From NCBI RefSeq assembly GCF_004340975.1, contig NZ_SLXA01000009.1, forward strand, positions 33,003 through 97,002: 64,000 nucleotides of DNA. Direction: 5' to 3'. Shown here piece by piece: positions 24,984 to 33,760 of this stretch. The translations under genes and the position numbers were made by a program. Position 1 is the first letter of the stretch. The number at the start of each line of letters is the position of its first letter. The notes beneath the pieces were generated by a model. It had not been told where the DNA came from. It searched no databases and worked only from the letters and a program-made list of their open reading frames with translations. Origin of the DNA: Frisingicoccus caecimuris (GTDB lineage: Bacteria; Bacillota; Clostridia; Lachnospirales; Lachnospiraceae).

Positions 24984-26195
24984 TTATTTATAAGTCAGCC
25001 AGTGACCCATTTTTTCCTGTTTGGTTTTTAAATAAAAAGCGTCATCCTTACCAAGTTCCATCTGAATCGGAACTCGCTCAACAATAGAAAGTCCGTAGCC
25101 TTCAAGGCCATAAACCTTTTCCGGATTGTTTGTCATAAGACGCATTTCTTTAATACCCAAATCCACTAAAATCTGTGTACCAATGGTATAGTCACGCATA
25201 TCTGCAGGGAAGCCCAGTTTGATATTCGCTTCGATCGTATCATAGCCCTGATCCTGAAGCTCATAAGCACGAATCTTGTTGATCAGACCGATACCACGGC
25301 CTTCCTGACGCATATAAAGAAGTACACCGCGGCCTTCGGCTGCAATCCGCTTCATAGCTGCATCATACTGCTGACCGCAGTCGCAGCGGCCGGATCCTAA
25401 AGCGTCACCGGTAAGACACTCGGAATGCACCCGGCACAACACCGGTTTTCCATCCCAGATATCGCCTTTAACTAAAGCGACATGGTGTTCTCCGTTCAGC
25501 TTATTGATATATCCATAAATTTCAAAATATCCATAGCGGGTCGGCATTTTCGCCTTTGCAACACACTCTACAAATTTCTCATGGGTTTTGCGGTAATGAA
25601 CCAGATCTTTTACCGTTCCGATCTTCAAGCCATGCTTTTCAGCAAACTTTACAAGCTCCGGCGTCCGGGCCATCATGCCGTCTTCTTTCATGATCTCGCA
25701 GCAAAGTCCGACCGGTTTCAATCCGGCAGCTTTCAATAAGTCGACGGTCGCCTCCGTATGTCCCCGACGTTCGATCACACCGCCGTTTCTCGCCAATAAT
25801 GGGAACATATGTCCCGGACGGCGAAAATCTTCCGGTCTTGCGTCATCATCCACAGTTTTCATTGCCGTAATCGAACGCTCATAGGCAGAAATACCTGTGG
25901 TCGTACTCACATGGTCAATCGATACAGTAAATGCAGTTTCGTGATTATCTGTATTATGAACACACATTTGATGAAGTTCTAATTTATCTACATATTCTTT
26001 TGCCATTGGCATACATATAAGACCTCTGGCATGGGCCGCCATAAAATTCACATTTTCCAATGTGGCAAATTCTGCGGCACAAATCACATCCCCTTCATTT
26101 TCTCTGTCCTCATCATCAACAAGAACAATATTCTTTCCGGCTTTCAAATCTTCTAAGATTTCCTCAATGGTGTTGAATTTAAATGTTTCACTCAT
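24984..26195 (-). CDS. ribBA: Bifunctional DHBP synthase / GTP cyclohydrolase II
   Basis: 403 aa. Residues 1-200 are 3,4-dihydroxy-2-butanone 4-phosphate synthase ([23 protein letters not shown]); residues about 205-403 are GTP cyclohydrolase II with the zinc ligands in [18 protein letters not shown] and the motif [14 protein letters not shown]. Provides both starting precursors of riboflavin. Third gene of the FMN-riboswitch operon. Confidence 0.97.
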   Translation of the reverse strand: MSETFKFNTIEEILEDLKAGKNIVLVDDEDRENEGDVICAAEFATLENVNFMAAHARGLICMPMAKEYVDKLELHQMCVHNTDNHETAFTVSIDHVSTTTGISAYERSITAMKTVDDDARPEDFRRPGHMFPLLARNGGVIERRGHTEATVDLLKAAGLKPVGLCCEIMKEDGMMARTPELVKFAEKHGLKIGTVKDLVHYRKTHEKFVECVAKAKMPTRYGYFEIYGYINKLNGEHHVALVKGDIWDGKPVLCRVHSECLTGDALGSGRCDCGQQYDAAMKRIAAEGRGVLLYMRQEGRGIGLINKIRAYELQDQGYDTIEANIKLGFPADMRDYTIGTQILVDLGIKEMRLMTNNPEKVYGLEGYGLSIVERVPIQMELGKDDAFYLKTKQEKMGHWLTYK

Positions 26196-26231
26196 CTTTT
26201 AAGTCCTTCTTTCTTTGTTTGGTAAAATCGA

Positions 26232-26888
26232 TTAGATAAAACCGTATTTTCTTAAATAATCTTCGTTAATCGTTTCCTTCACAGGTTCCTGTGTATCCTC
26301 TTGTCCCTTCATAAGCTTTTCCACATACTTACCGATCAGATCATTTTCCAGATTTACCTTATCTCCGGCTTTCTTCTTTAACAATGTGGTTTCTTCTCCC
26401 GTGTGAGGAATGATGGAAACCTTAAAGACTTTATCATCCACATAAGCCACTGTCAGGCTGATGCCGTCAATGGTTATGGAACCTTTCTCAATAATATATC
26501 TTAAAATACCAGGAGCAGCCTCAACCGTCACCCAGACTGCATTATCTTCCCGCTCCAGCGACAGCACTTTTCCAGTGCCGTCCACATGACCGCTGACAAT
26601 ATGTCCGCCGAGCCGGTCACAGAGACGTAACGCCCGTTCCAGGTTCACCTTATCTCCCGGTCTTAAATCTCCCAGATTGGTCCTCCGGATAGATTCGGCC
26701 ATGACATCCGCATCAAAAGTCCCTGAGCCAAGCTTTGTTACAGTCAGACACACACCGTTTGTACATATACTGTCCCCAAGTTTTGTTCCCTCAAGAACCT
26801 TACTGGCGGCAATTGTCAGCACGGAAGATTTGGCACCGTGTTTCACACCCTTTAAAACGCCCATTTCTTCAATAATCCCTGTAAACAC
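26232..26888 (-). CDS. ribE: Riboflavin synthase alpha chain
   Basis: 218 aa. Dismutates two lumazines to riboflavin. Starts MFTGIIEE as usual when read from GTG 26888, with GAGGG 8 bases upstream; a GTG at 26897 overlapping the ribD stop is the alternative. Two lumazine-binding repeats: CTNGVCLTV...GDKVNLERALRLCDRLGGHIVSGHVDGTG and SITIDGISLTV...LENDLIGKYVEKL. The C-terminus has a short acidic extension. Confidence 0.95.
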   Translation of the reverse strand: MFTGIIEEMGVLKGVKHGAKSSVLTIAASKVLEGTKLGDSICTNGVCLTVTKLGSGTFDADVMAESIRRTNLGDLRPGDKVNLERALRLCDRLGGHIVSGHVDGTGKVLSLEREDNAVWVTVEAAPGILRYIIEKGSITIDGISLTVAYVDDKVFKVSIIPHTGEETTLLKKKAGDKVNLENDLIGKYVEKLMKGQEDTQEPVKETINEDYLRKYGFI

Positions 26889-26893
26889 TCTGC

Positions 26894-28030
26894 TCACCCT
26901 CTTTCTTTTATATATCCGGTAATCTTTATATCATCGCCGATCATTTCTGCCTTCCAGTCCGAAACATGCCAGGCTTCACTTAATGCTGCGATTCCCCGGC
27001 CTTCCACTGGTGTTTTTGCACCTTCACCGCCAATGAGTATCGGTGCGATATAAAACTGTACTTTATCTACAATTCCAGCCTTTAAAGCGCCTTCTGCCAA
27101 ACGTCCGCCGCCTTCCAGCAGAATACTGTCAATTTTCATTTCTCCCAGACGCTCCATGAGGATATTCAGATCCACATGACCGCCATCGTCGGCTGACACC
27201 CCGATGACTTGAACCCCCTGAGCCTCCAATCGCTCTTTTTTCGCCGCATCACTCTTTTCCAGAGTAGCTACAACAAGAGGAAACTCTTTGGCGGAACATA
27301 CGAGTTTGGACGTCTCAGGAATGGACAGGTGACTGTCCACAATAATCCGAACCGGCTGTTTTCCCCCTGGAATTCTGCAATTTAACATCGGATCATCCGC
27401 CAGAACCGTACCGATGCCTGCCATGATTCCTGTCAATTCATGCCGCAGACGATGAACCTCTTCTCTGGACGCTTCACAGGATATCCACTGGGATTCGCCG
27501 TCTGCTGTGGCAATTTTTCCATCCAACGACATGGCGGCTTTCAAGAGAACGAAGGGCCGCTTCGTAACGATATATTTCATAAATACTTCATTTAATGCAA
27601 TTGATCTTTCAGCCAAAATTCCGGTAATTACAGGAATGCCTGCATTTCGAATCTTCTCAATGCCCCGGCCTGCCACAAGGGGATTCGGGTCCAATGCACC
27701 GACCACCACCCGACCGATCTTTTTTTCCACAATCTTATCTGCACATGGCGGTGTTTTGCCATAATGCGAACACGGTTCCAAAGTCACATACATGGTAGCT
27801 CCGGTCACGTCTTCCACTGCATTTTTAAATGCATTCACTTCTGCGTGCCCTTCACCTGCACGAATATGATAGCCTTCACCAATAATCCGGCCATTCTTTA
27901 CGATCACTGCCCCAACCAGGGGATTCGGAGTTGTTGTTCCCCGGCCTTTGGCTGCCAGTTCAAGAGCACGCTCCATATACATTTCATCAATTTTCTTTTG
28001 TTCTTCCGGATAACTGTTCGTCATCTTCAT
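26894..28030 (-). CDS. ribD: Bifunctional deaminase/reductase RibD
   Basis: 378 aa. N-terminal cytidine-deaminase-like zinc domain (GEGHAEVNAF, TLEPCSHYGKTPPCADKI) and C-terminal reductase (SLDGKIATADGESQWIS, GGGRLAEGALKAGIVDKVQFYIAP). Performs the second and third steps on the pyrimidine branch. First gene of the operon, downstream of an FMN riboswitch and two hairpins. CGCACG/CGTGCG and GCCC/GGGC hairpins lie just before its ribosome site and might influence translation. Confidence 0.96.
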   Translation of the reverse strand: MKMTNSYPEEQKKIDEMYMERALELAAKGRGTTTPNPLVGAVIVKNGRIIGEGYHIRAGEGHAEVNAFKNAVEDVTGATMYVTLEPCSHYGKTPPCADKIVEKKIGRVVVGALDPNPLVAGRGIEKIRNAGIPVITGILAERSIALNEVFMKYIVTKRPFVLLKAAMSLDGKIATADGESQWISCEASREEVHRLRHELTGIMAGIGTVLADDPMLNCRIPGGKQPVRIIVDSHLSIPETSKLVCSAKEFPLVVATLEKSDAAKKERLEAQGVQVIGVSADDGGHVDLNILMERLGEMKIDSILLEGGGRLAEGALKAGIVDKVQFYIAPILIGGEGAKTPVEGRGIAALSEAWHVSDWKAEMIGDDIKITGYIKERG

Positions 28031-28107
28031 TTACGCCTTCTTTCTCCGGTAAAAATATGCCCGCATGGGCGCACGCCGTCAAGCTACGTGCGATATAATA
28101 TAATAAA

Positions 28108-28136
28108 AAGCCACAAACCATATGCAGGGCTGTGAC
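28108..28136 (-). terminator. Second hairpin in the ribD leader
   Basis: Minus strand GTCACA...TGTGGC with TTTTTA directly after. A weak terminator-like element about 40 bases beyond the riboswitch terminator. Confidence 0.4.
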
Positions 28137-28168
28137 TTTATCCATCATACATAACACAAATTGAAAGC

Positions 28169-28199
28169 AAAAAAGCTCTGGAACCTGTCATTCCAGAGC
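28169..28199 (-). terminator. Riboswitch-controlled intrinsic terminator
   Basis: Minus strand GCTCTGGAA, 7-base loop, TTCCAGAGC, then TTTTTTGC. It is the expression platform of the FMN riboswitch: FMN binding should favour it and stop transcription before ribD. Confidence 0.85.
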
Positions 28200-28227
28200 A
28201 TAGCAAACAAAACTGTATACGTCATTC

Positions 28228-28331
28228 ACTTCTTTCATCCAGACTATACTGTCGGCTTCGGAATTTCACCGAATCGGCCTCTCGGCTCGTGGGCTGTACC
28301 ACCGGTAGGGACTTTCACCCTGCCCTGAAGT
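28228..28331 (-). ncRNA. FMN riboswitch (RFN element)
   Basis: On the minus strand the conserved pieces appear in order: AGGGCAGGGTGAAAGTCCC, then CCGAGAGGCCGATTCGG, GTGAAATTCCGAAGCC, and GGATGAAAGAAG. P1 is closed by ACTTC and GAAGT (28327-28331 with 28228-28232). It lies between a strong promoter and an intrinsic terminator ahead of ribD, so it should repress the rib genes when FMN is abundant. Confidence 0.97.
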
Positions 28332-28353
28332 CGATATTCAATTTACTTTAATT

Positions 28354-28382
28354 ATCATAATCCTTTTTGCCTATAATGTCAA
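28354..28382 (-). promoter_or_regulatory. Promoter of the riboflavin operon
   Basis: Minus strand perfect TTGACA (28377-28382), 17-base spacer, TATGAT (28354-28359), just upstream of the FMN riboswitch. Confidence 0.8.
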
Positions 28383-28405
28383 GTCTTATATCCCTTTACC
28401 GTTAT

Positions 28406-29686
28406 TTACCTGATCTGATAATCGAGTACCGCCGATAGCTGTTCCATTTTTTCTTTGATTTCCTTAAGCGTCATACTTTCTGAGACACTTAAATCTCCGA
28501 AAACAGCGCCGTTTCGACGTCCGCCGTCAAGAAAGAAACAATCCATACTGGTACATTTCCGATAATCGATATTTGTATTTTTCGGAAGAATCATTCCGGT
28601 AATCGGTGTGATATGATACCGGCCATCGACAATACTTTCAATAAAGTCAAAATATATAAATTTCATCTTTTCGTTAAGATAAGCATATTGACGCTTATAG
28701 ATATTGGAAACCTCAATAAATTCCGGCCGTGAAACTGCCATATAGGACGGATAACTCCCCTGCCATCCATGGGTCAAAAAGACTTTCTGAAGTTTTTCCC
28801 TGATATAAGAACGAAAATTATTCATATCCCGGTCGCTCTCATACAGTCCCTGATGCTCCCGGCCACACTCTTCCAACAAATGATTCAGCGTCTTAAAAAT
28901 CGTATTTCCCTTTAATGAACGCAGCGTGTACAATAATTCCTGTATAAGTTCTTTATCGTTACATTTATTTTTCGTAAAGTAACCGGAAAGTCGTCTTAAG
29001 CCCAGACCGGCAAAAAACTCTGCTCCTTCTTTCATCTGAGACGAATCCAATGTCCACTCCACCTGTTCAGAATCATAAAGTACCGTAGACTTGCCGAAAC
29101 CAATCTGTGTTGTAGGCGCCAAATAAAGTTGAAGGTAAGGTTTGATAAATTTAAATATTTTTAAGGCTTTTTGCTCATAAACGTTCAGAAAATGTTCGCC
29201 CAATACCTGACTTTTCTGTTCGATGGCTTCCATCGTTTCATACACAAGATTCCATGGCAGGCCAATAGAGTCACTTTCCAACTTCAATGTATGTACACGA
29301 TAGTTCCAAAGCCGGACACCGCCCCGGAAGGATGCAAAAGAAAATGCACTTTCCTTTGGTACCTGTCCCTCTCCCGCAGATGCGGGACGATTTGTAAAAC
29401 TCAGTCGGTAACGACCATTCTCCAGACGCTCGCCCCGCAGATTCTCCATAAAGATTTCTTTTGGGTGGCGGCCATCCTCAATCAACACATCCTGAAATTC
29501 CACATCAATGGCAAAGCCCTGGCTCATCTGAACATTCACTGAAAAATTCCGGTCTTTGATCTTATAAGGTATCTTCCGTTTTCCGACCAGTTCACGATAA
29601 AAAGCCAGCAATACCCTCTGTTCTTCCGTATGAAATTGTTGAACGAATTGATGAAATTTTTCATCCACAACATCATAATTCGACAT
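28406..29686 (-). CDS. Uncharacterised protein (426 aa)
   Basis: I do not recognise this protein with certainty; it resembles the domain-of-unknown-function proteins common in Lachnospiraceae. There is no signal peptide or membrane segment, so it should be cytoplasmic. Features: an N-terminal helical part (DEKFHQFVQQFHTEEQRVLLAFYREL), an aromatic-rich middle (PYLQLYLAPTTQIGFGKSTVLYD), and a C-terminal segment ending MEQLSAVLDYQI. It follows maf by 68 bases on the same strand and may share the SOS-type promoter upstream. The C-terminal part ends next to the rib promoter. Confidence 0.8.
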   Translation of the reverse strand: MSNYDVVDEKFHQFVQQFHTEEQRVLLAFYRELVGKRKIPYKIKDRNFSVNVQMSQGFAIDVEFQDVLIEDGRHPKEIFMENLRGERLENGRYRLSFTNRPASAGEGQVPKESAFSFASFRGGVRLWNYRVHTLKLESDSIGLPWNLVYETMEAIEQKSQVLGEHFLNVYEQKALKIFKFIKPYLQLYLAPTTQIGFGKSTVLYDSEQVEWTLDSSQMKEGAEFFAGLGLRRLSGYFTKNKCNDKELIQELLYTLRSLKGNTIFKTLNHLLEECGREHQGLYESDRDMNNFRSYIREKLQKVFLTHGWQGSYPSYMAVSRPEFIEVSNIYKRQYAYLNEKMKFIYFDFIESIVDGRYHITPITGMILPKNTNIDYRKCTSMDCFFLDGGRRNGAVFGDLSVSESMTLKEIKEKMEQLSAVLDYQIR

Positions 29687-29754
29687 AAAAAGCCCCTTAC
29701 TCTAAAATATAGCTTAATCCTTACTATTTTAGCACGACTGCTCATCGGATGCAA

Positions 29755-30345
29755 TCATTCTTTATTCTCAATCACGATCTTTCGCGTCATTTCATCCCGC
29801 ATGAGCCGCTGCCATATCTGAGCCACCGGAAGTCCGACCACATTATTATAGTCTCCATGAATTTCCCGGATAAACACCGATCCCCGTCCCTGGATCGCAT
29901 AGCTGCCCGCTTTATCCATCGGTTCCCCGGTGCGGATATACTCTGTCAGCTGTTCTTCATCCGCGGGATACATGGTCACATCCGTTTTTTCATAAAACAC
30001 CTGGGTCTTATCGGCCATCACCATACAGACACCCGTATAGACCTGATGGGTCTTTCCCTGAAGAAACCGGAGCATTTTCAGAGCATCCGCTTCATCCTTT
30101 GGCTTTCCTAAAATTACGTTGTCCAATGCTACGATCGTATCCGCCCCAATGACCAGCGCATCCGACTCTGCACGGCGGAAGATATCTTCTGCTTTGTCCA
30201 TAGCCAGGCCCATAACAATCTGGGCCGGACTGTTCCCCTGCATTTTTTCTTCTTTCTGACTCGGTATAATTTCGAATTTCAATCCAATCTGCATTAACAG
30301 TTCCCGCCGTCTCGGAGATGCGGATGCTAAAATAATTTTACTCAT
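29755..30345 (-). CDS. maf: Maf family nucleoside triphosphate pyrophosphatase
   Basis: 196 aa. Hydrolyses dTTP/UTP and modified nucleotides to monophosphates. N-terminal SASPRRRELL, EEKMQ, GADTIV and KPKDEADALKMLRFLQGKTHQVYTGVC are the Maf signatures. GGGAGG before the ATG. Here it follows the DNA-metabolism pair rather than mreB or radC, its usual companions. Confidence 0.93.
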   Translation of the reverse strand: MSKIILASASPRRRELLMQIGLKFEIIPSQKEEKMQGNSPAQIVMGLAMDKAEDIFRRAESDALVIGADTIVALDNVILGKPKDEADALKMLRFLQGKTHQVYTGVCMVMADKTQVFYEKTDVTMYPADEEQLTEYIRTGEPMDKAGSYAIQGRGSVFIREIHGDYNNVVGLPVAQIWQRLMRDEMTRKIVIENKE

Positions 30346-30397
30346 TTTACATTCCTCCCAGATACAGTATACCCGTCAAAACAAGGATTTTCAACGG

Positions 30398-31168
30398 TTA
30401 CTTTCCCAGCATCTCCGGCATGTTGCTCCAATACATTTTCGGCATCATGCTCATGCGGCAACGGGGATTTTCACGCTCTTTGATACCGATCGTCTCATAA
30501 AATTGCTTCCACCACTTTTCAAAATCCTTCTGACTGTCAGAAACATCTGAAATTATCCGCTGAGACGGGGTCACATCCTTTGTGATCCACCAGCCCCTGC
30601 CAGCTTCATGGACACATACTTCGTGCCGCCGTTCATCATAAATCATCCAATTTTCCATCGGATATCGATCAGCAAAATGTTCTGCTGCCAAAGGCAGCTG
30701 ATGATGTTTAGGTGCTATTTTTGCAAAAAGAATTCCACTGTTTAATTCCCTGAAACGGACAAAACCGTAAAAATGATCCTTTTCTCTCATAACTCCTCTT
30801 TCTAATTTCAGCATCCGATTCACGACCGGATCTGCCAGTTGTTCCGTCACTTTGCTGCCAACACCAAATCCTAAAACAAGGAATCGATAAATTGTATCTG
30901 CTTTATCCATATAACAGGACATGGCCGCATACTTTATCAAATGCCAGGCATATCCGGAAATTTTATGAATCACCGCATCCGCCACCCGCATAGCCTTATC
31001 CACATCTGTCTCTACAGGAATCATCTCAGCAAACAGAGAGGGTTCCACGTAATCTCCTGCCTCAATCGATTGAAATTCATGACCGTAGCGGCTCATATAA
31101 GCCGCATGAACAGCTGATAAAATGCCTTCCAGCGAATCTTCACACATATAAATTCTCGGCGATTTCAT
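30398..31168 (-). CDS. TIGR03915-type putative DNA metabolism protein
   Basis: 256 aa. Matches, by recall, the family of conserved proteins paired with a radical SAM partner and fused elsewhere to a uracil-DNA-glycosylase-like domain. Start MKSPRIYMCEDSLEGILSAVHAAY is typical; later GVGSKVTEQLADPVVNRMLKLERGVMREKDHFYGFVRF and HFADRYPMENWMIYDERR are conserved. ATG 31168 overlaps the upstream gene's stop (ATGA) with GGGAGG before it. The protein's chemistry is unknown; the association suggests DNA repair. Confidence 0.88.
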   Translation of the reverse strand: MKSPRIYMCEDSLEGILSAVHAAYMSRYGHEFQSIEAGDYVEPSLFAEMIPVETDVDKAMRVADAVIHKISGYAWHLIKYAAMSCYMDKADTIYRFLVLGFGVGSKVTEQLADPVVNRMLKLERGVMREKDHFYGFVRFRELNSGILFAKIAPKHHQLPLAAEHFADRYPMENWMIYDERRHEVCVHEAGRGWWITKDVTPSQRIISDVSDSQKDFEKWWKQFYETIGIKERENPRCRMSMMPKMYWSNMPEMLGK

Positions 31169-32511
31169 ACGACCACCTCCCTCAGGGCCGGCAGAGGGAT
31201 CTGCCACTGGCCAGCCTGACGATCATCAAACAGCGATAATTGATGATAACCTGAAACCGATTCCCGGACTTCTATCGGAAGCCGCTCATGTACAGAAAGA
31301 AGGTTTCTCGTGATTGAATCTTCATTAAAATTTATCCGGTACATCATCTTGCCTGAACAGGTAATAAAATAAACAGCCCGCTTCAGAACAACGCCTATTC
31401 TCTTCAGATCATTAAAATTCAATGTGGTATGACGACGAGCCTGACAAATCCGACGTGCCCCCGTCACCCCGATTCCCGGCACTCTGAGGAGCATCTCATA
31501 AGATGCACGATTCACTTCCACCGGAAACTGATCAAGATTCCGAAGCGCCCAGTCGCACTTTGGGTCCAGTGCGATATTAAAAGAATCGTGCTGCTCGCTT
31601 AACAGTTCATCGGCCCGAAATCCGTAATATCTCAAAAGCCAATCTGCCTGATAGAGGCGATGTTCCCTCAAAAGAGGCGGTTTCGTATCCACCGAAGGTA
31701 GTAGGTTATCTTCATTCACGGCAATATAAGCCGAATAAAATACTCGTCGCAGAGCGAACTTTTTATACAGAGCTTCCGCCACTGAAATGATCTGGTAATC
31801 ACTTTCCGGCGTAGCTCCGACCATGACCTGGGTGCTCTGCCCCGCAGGAACAAATTTCGGCGCATGGCGATACACCATCAATTCTTCTTTGTTCTCTAAA
31901 ATTCCCTTCTGCACCTGACGCAGTGGTTTCAGGATCATCTTCCGGTCTTTATTCGGTGCAAGTTTTTTTAATCCTTCTGCCGTTGGCAATTCCAGATTAC
32001 AACTCATTCGGTCCGCATAAAAACCGGCTCTTCGAATTAATTCTTCATCTGCTCCCGGAATGGATTTTACATGAATATACCCATGAAACTGGTACTTATC
32101 ACGCAAAAGATGCAGTGTCTCCAAAATCAGCTCCATCGTATAATGAGGATTTTTCACCACGCCGGAACTCAAAAAAAGCCCTTCGATGTAATTTCTCCGA
32201 TAAAATCCCATAGTAAGCCGGCAGATTTCTTCCGGTGTAAAGGTTGCCCTCGGCACATCATTGCTCAATCGATTTTTGCAATATTTGCAATCATATATAC
32301 AATCATTGGACAATAATATTTTCAATAACGATATGCACCGGCCATCAGACGCAAAGCTGTGACAAATTCCGCAGGCTCTGGAATTCCCCATGCCTTTACC
32401 ACCACTTTCTCGATCCACTCCCGAAGATGTACAAGCCACATCATATTTAGCTGCATCTGCTAAAATCATCAATTTCTTCTGTAACGGATCCTCTGGCGCC
32501 ATATATTCCAT
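31165..32511 (-). CDS. Putative DNA modification/repair radical SAM protein (TIGR03916 type)
   Basis: 448 aa. Radical SAM cluster motif CIYDCKYC (CxxxCxxC) near residue 78, preceded by conserved cysteines in RACGICHSFASDGRC. The C-terminal part has a helix-hairpin-helix-like segment LRVPGIGVTGARRICQARR, consistent with DNA binding. Start ATG 32511 with AAGGGGG upstream. It is coupled to the TIGR03915 gene by a 4-base overlap. Two LexA-like boxes overlap its promoter, so it is likely part of the SOS response. Reaction unknown. Confidence 0.9.
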   Translation of the reverse strand: MEYMAPEDPLQKKLMILADAAKYDVACTSSGVDRESGGKGMGNSRACGICHSFASDGRCISLLKILLSNDCIYDCKYCKNRLSNDVPRATFTPEEICRLTMGFYRRNYIEGLFLSSGVVKNPHYTMELILETLHLLRDKYQFHGYIHVKSIPGADEELIRRAGFYADRMSCNLELPTAEGLKKLAPNKDRKMILKPLRQVQKGILENKEELMVYRHAPKFVPAGQSTQVMVGATPESDYQIISVAEALYKKFALRRVFYSAYIAVNEDNLLPSVDTKPPLLREHRLYQADWLLRYYGFRADELLSEQHDSFNIALDPKCDWALRNLDQFPVEVNRASYEMLLRVPGIGVTGARRICQARRHTTLNFNDLKRIGVVLKRAVYFITCSGKMMYRINFNEDSITRNLLSVHERLPIEVRESVSGYHQLSLFDDRQAGQWQIPLPALREVVV

Positions 32512-32572
32512 TTCTCTGCCCCCTTCAGTCAATCAAAATCTTTTTGCCATCACTTATATCATATATAAATTT

Positions 32573-32612
32573 ATTATATCACACATATGTTCTTTTTTCA
32601 AACATTTGTTCG
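32573..32612 (-). promoter_or_regulatory. SOS-type promoter with two LexA-like boxes
   Basis: Minus strand TTGAAA (32596-32601), 17-base spacer, TATAAT (32573-32578). CGAACAAATGTTTG (32599-32612) matches 13 of 14 positions of the Bacillus LexA box CGAACRNRYGTTYC and overlaps the -35. AGAACATATGTGTG (32580-32593) is a weaker second box (11 of 14) in the spacer. Confidence 0.75.
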
Positions 32613-32678
32613 AAATCTATACTGTATTAATTCCTCTGTCACCCGACGAGTCGTCAGACTGACAGATACTTAGGCAAC

Positions 32679-32725
32679 AAAAACGCACCTTGGGGGCACC
32701 CTCTGCAAAGAAGGTGCCCCCAAGG
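32679..32725 (-). terminator. Strong intrinsic terminator of the rimP-ribF operon
   Basis: Minus strand CCTTGGGGGCACCTTC and GAGGGTGCCCCCAAGG form a long GC-rich stem (one G-U pair), followed after TGCG by T5. It lies 45 bases after the ribF stop. Confidence 0.88.
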
Positions 32726-32771
32726 CGACTCTTGTATGACTGAATAATATCCTCATGAAGGTTTTAAAGTT

Positions 32772-33743
32772 TTATAAATCCGGGTGGGTTCCAAAATATT
32801 CCATGGTTCCTGCCTTATCTTTATGAATCTGATTCTTCAGTGCATCCACACCGTCGAATTTCATTTCCGGCCGCTCAAAACGGAAGAGCTGTACTTCAAT
32901 CTCTTTACCGTAAAGACTGCCTGAAAAATCATACACATAGGTTTCCATCCGTTTGCTGTTATTCTCTGCAACGGTCGGATTAAAACCAATGTTTGTTACT
33001 GAATGATACACATAGTCGCCGACAATGGTCCGTGACGAATAGACGCCGTTCGGCGGCATGATCTTATGCATCGGCGGCATCACATTTGCCGTCGGCATGC
33101 CAAGTTTCCGGCCAAGCTGGCGGCCGTGAACCACTTCCCCCGACACAGCAAAGGGCGCTCCGAGCATTTCTGTGGCAAATTCCATATCTCCCCGCCGGAT
33201 AGCTTCACGAATAAGGGTGCTGCTCACGTCCTTAAATTCCTTTCGTCCGGTAAACCGCCCGTTCTCATAAATCGGCGCTTCAATCTGCAGTTTCTGACAG
33301 ACGTCCGCTGTAAAACCCATTGTCTTTCCAAGTTCGATCAACATGTCCACATTTCCCCGACGCTCATGTCCGAAATGGAAATCACTGCCGGAAACAATGA
33401 CTTTAGCCCCCAGCCCATCCACAAGAACATCCTTTACAAAATCTTCTGCCTCAATTCCGGAAGTCTCTTTTGTAAAAGGAAATTCAATCAACACGTCGAT
33501 ACCCATTTTCTCCGCCCACCTTACCCGTTCCTCCCGGGTAAAGATTAAATCCAGCGGCTTATTCGACAAAAGTGATGCCGGATGAAAATCGAATGTAAAC
33601 ATGACGGCCTTAAGGCCTTCCGCCTTATGCTGTTTAATCTTTTCTATCAAAATCTGGTGTCCCCGGTGAAGGCCGTCAAACTTTCCCAGTGCCACCGCCG
33701 TATTTTCCAAATGTATATCTCTTGTTCCTGTAATATAAATCAT
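32772..33743 (-). CDS. ribF: Bifunctional riboflavin kinase / FAD synthetase
   Basis: 323 aa. N-terminal FAD synthetase nucleotidyltransferase (ALGKFDGLHRGHQILI, SGSDFHFGHERRG, STLIREAIRRGD) and C-terminal kinase (GEVVHGRQLGRKLGMPTANV, GVYSS, NIGFNPT, ETYVYDFSGSLYGKEIEV). Converts riboflavin to FMN and FAD, feeding the Rnf flavoproteins and ApbE. Last gene of the rimP operon, 17 bases after truB. Confidence 0.96.
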   Translation of the reverse strand: MIYITGTRDIHLENTAVALGKFDGLHRGHQILIEKIKQHKAEGLKAVMFTFDFHPASLLSNKPLDLIFTREERVRWAEKMGIDVLIEFPFTKETSGIEAEDFVKDVLVDGLGAKVIVSGSDFHFGHERRGNVDMLIELGKTMGFTADVCQKLQIEAPIYENGRFTGRKEFKDVSSTLIREAIRRGDMEFATEMLGAPFAVSGEVVHGRQLGRKLGMPTANVMPPMHKIMPPNGVYSSRTIVGDYVYHSVTNIGFNPTVAENNSKRMETYVYDFSGSLYGKEIEVQLFRFERPEMKFDGVDALKNQIHKDKAGTMEYFGTHPDL

Positions 33744-33760
33744 GCCGAATCTCCTACCGA

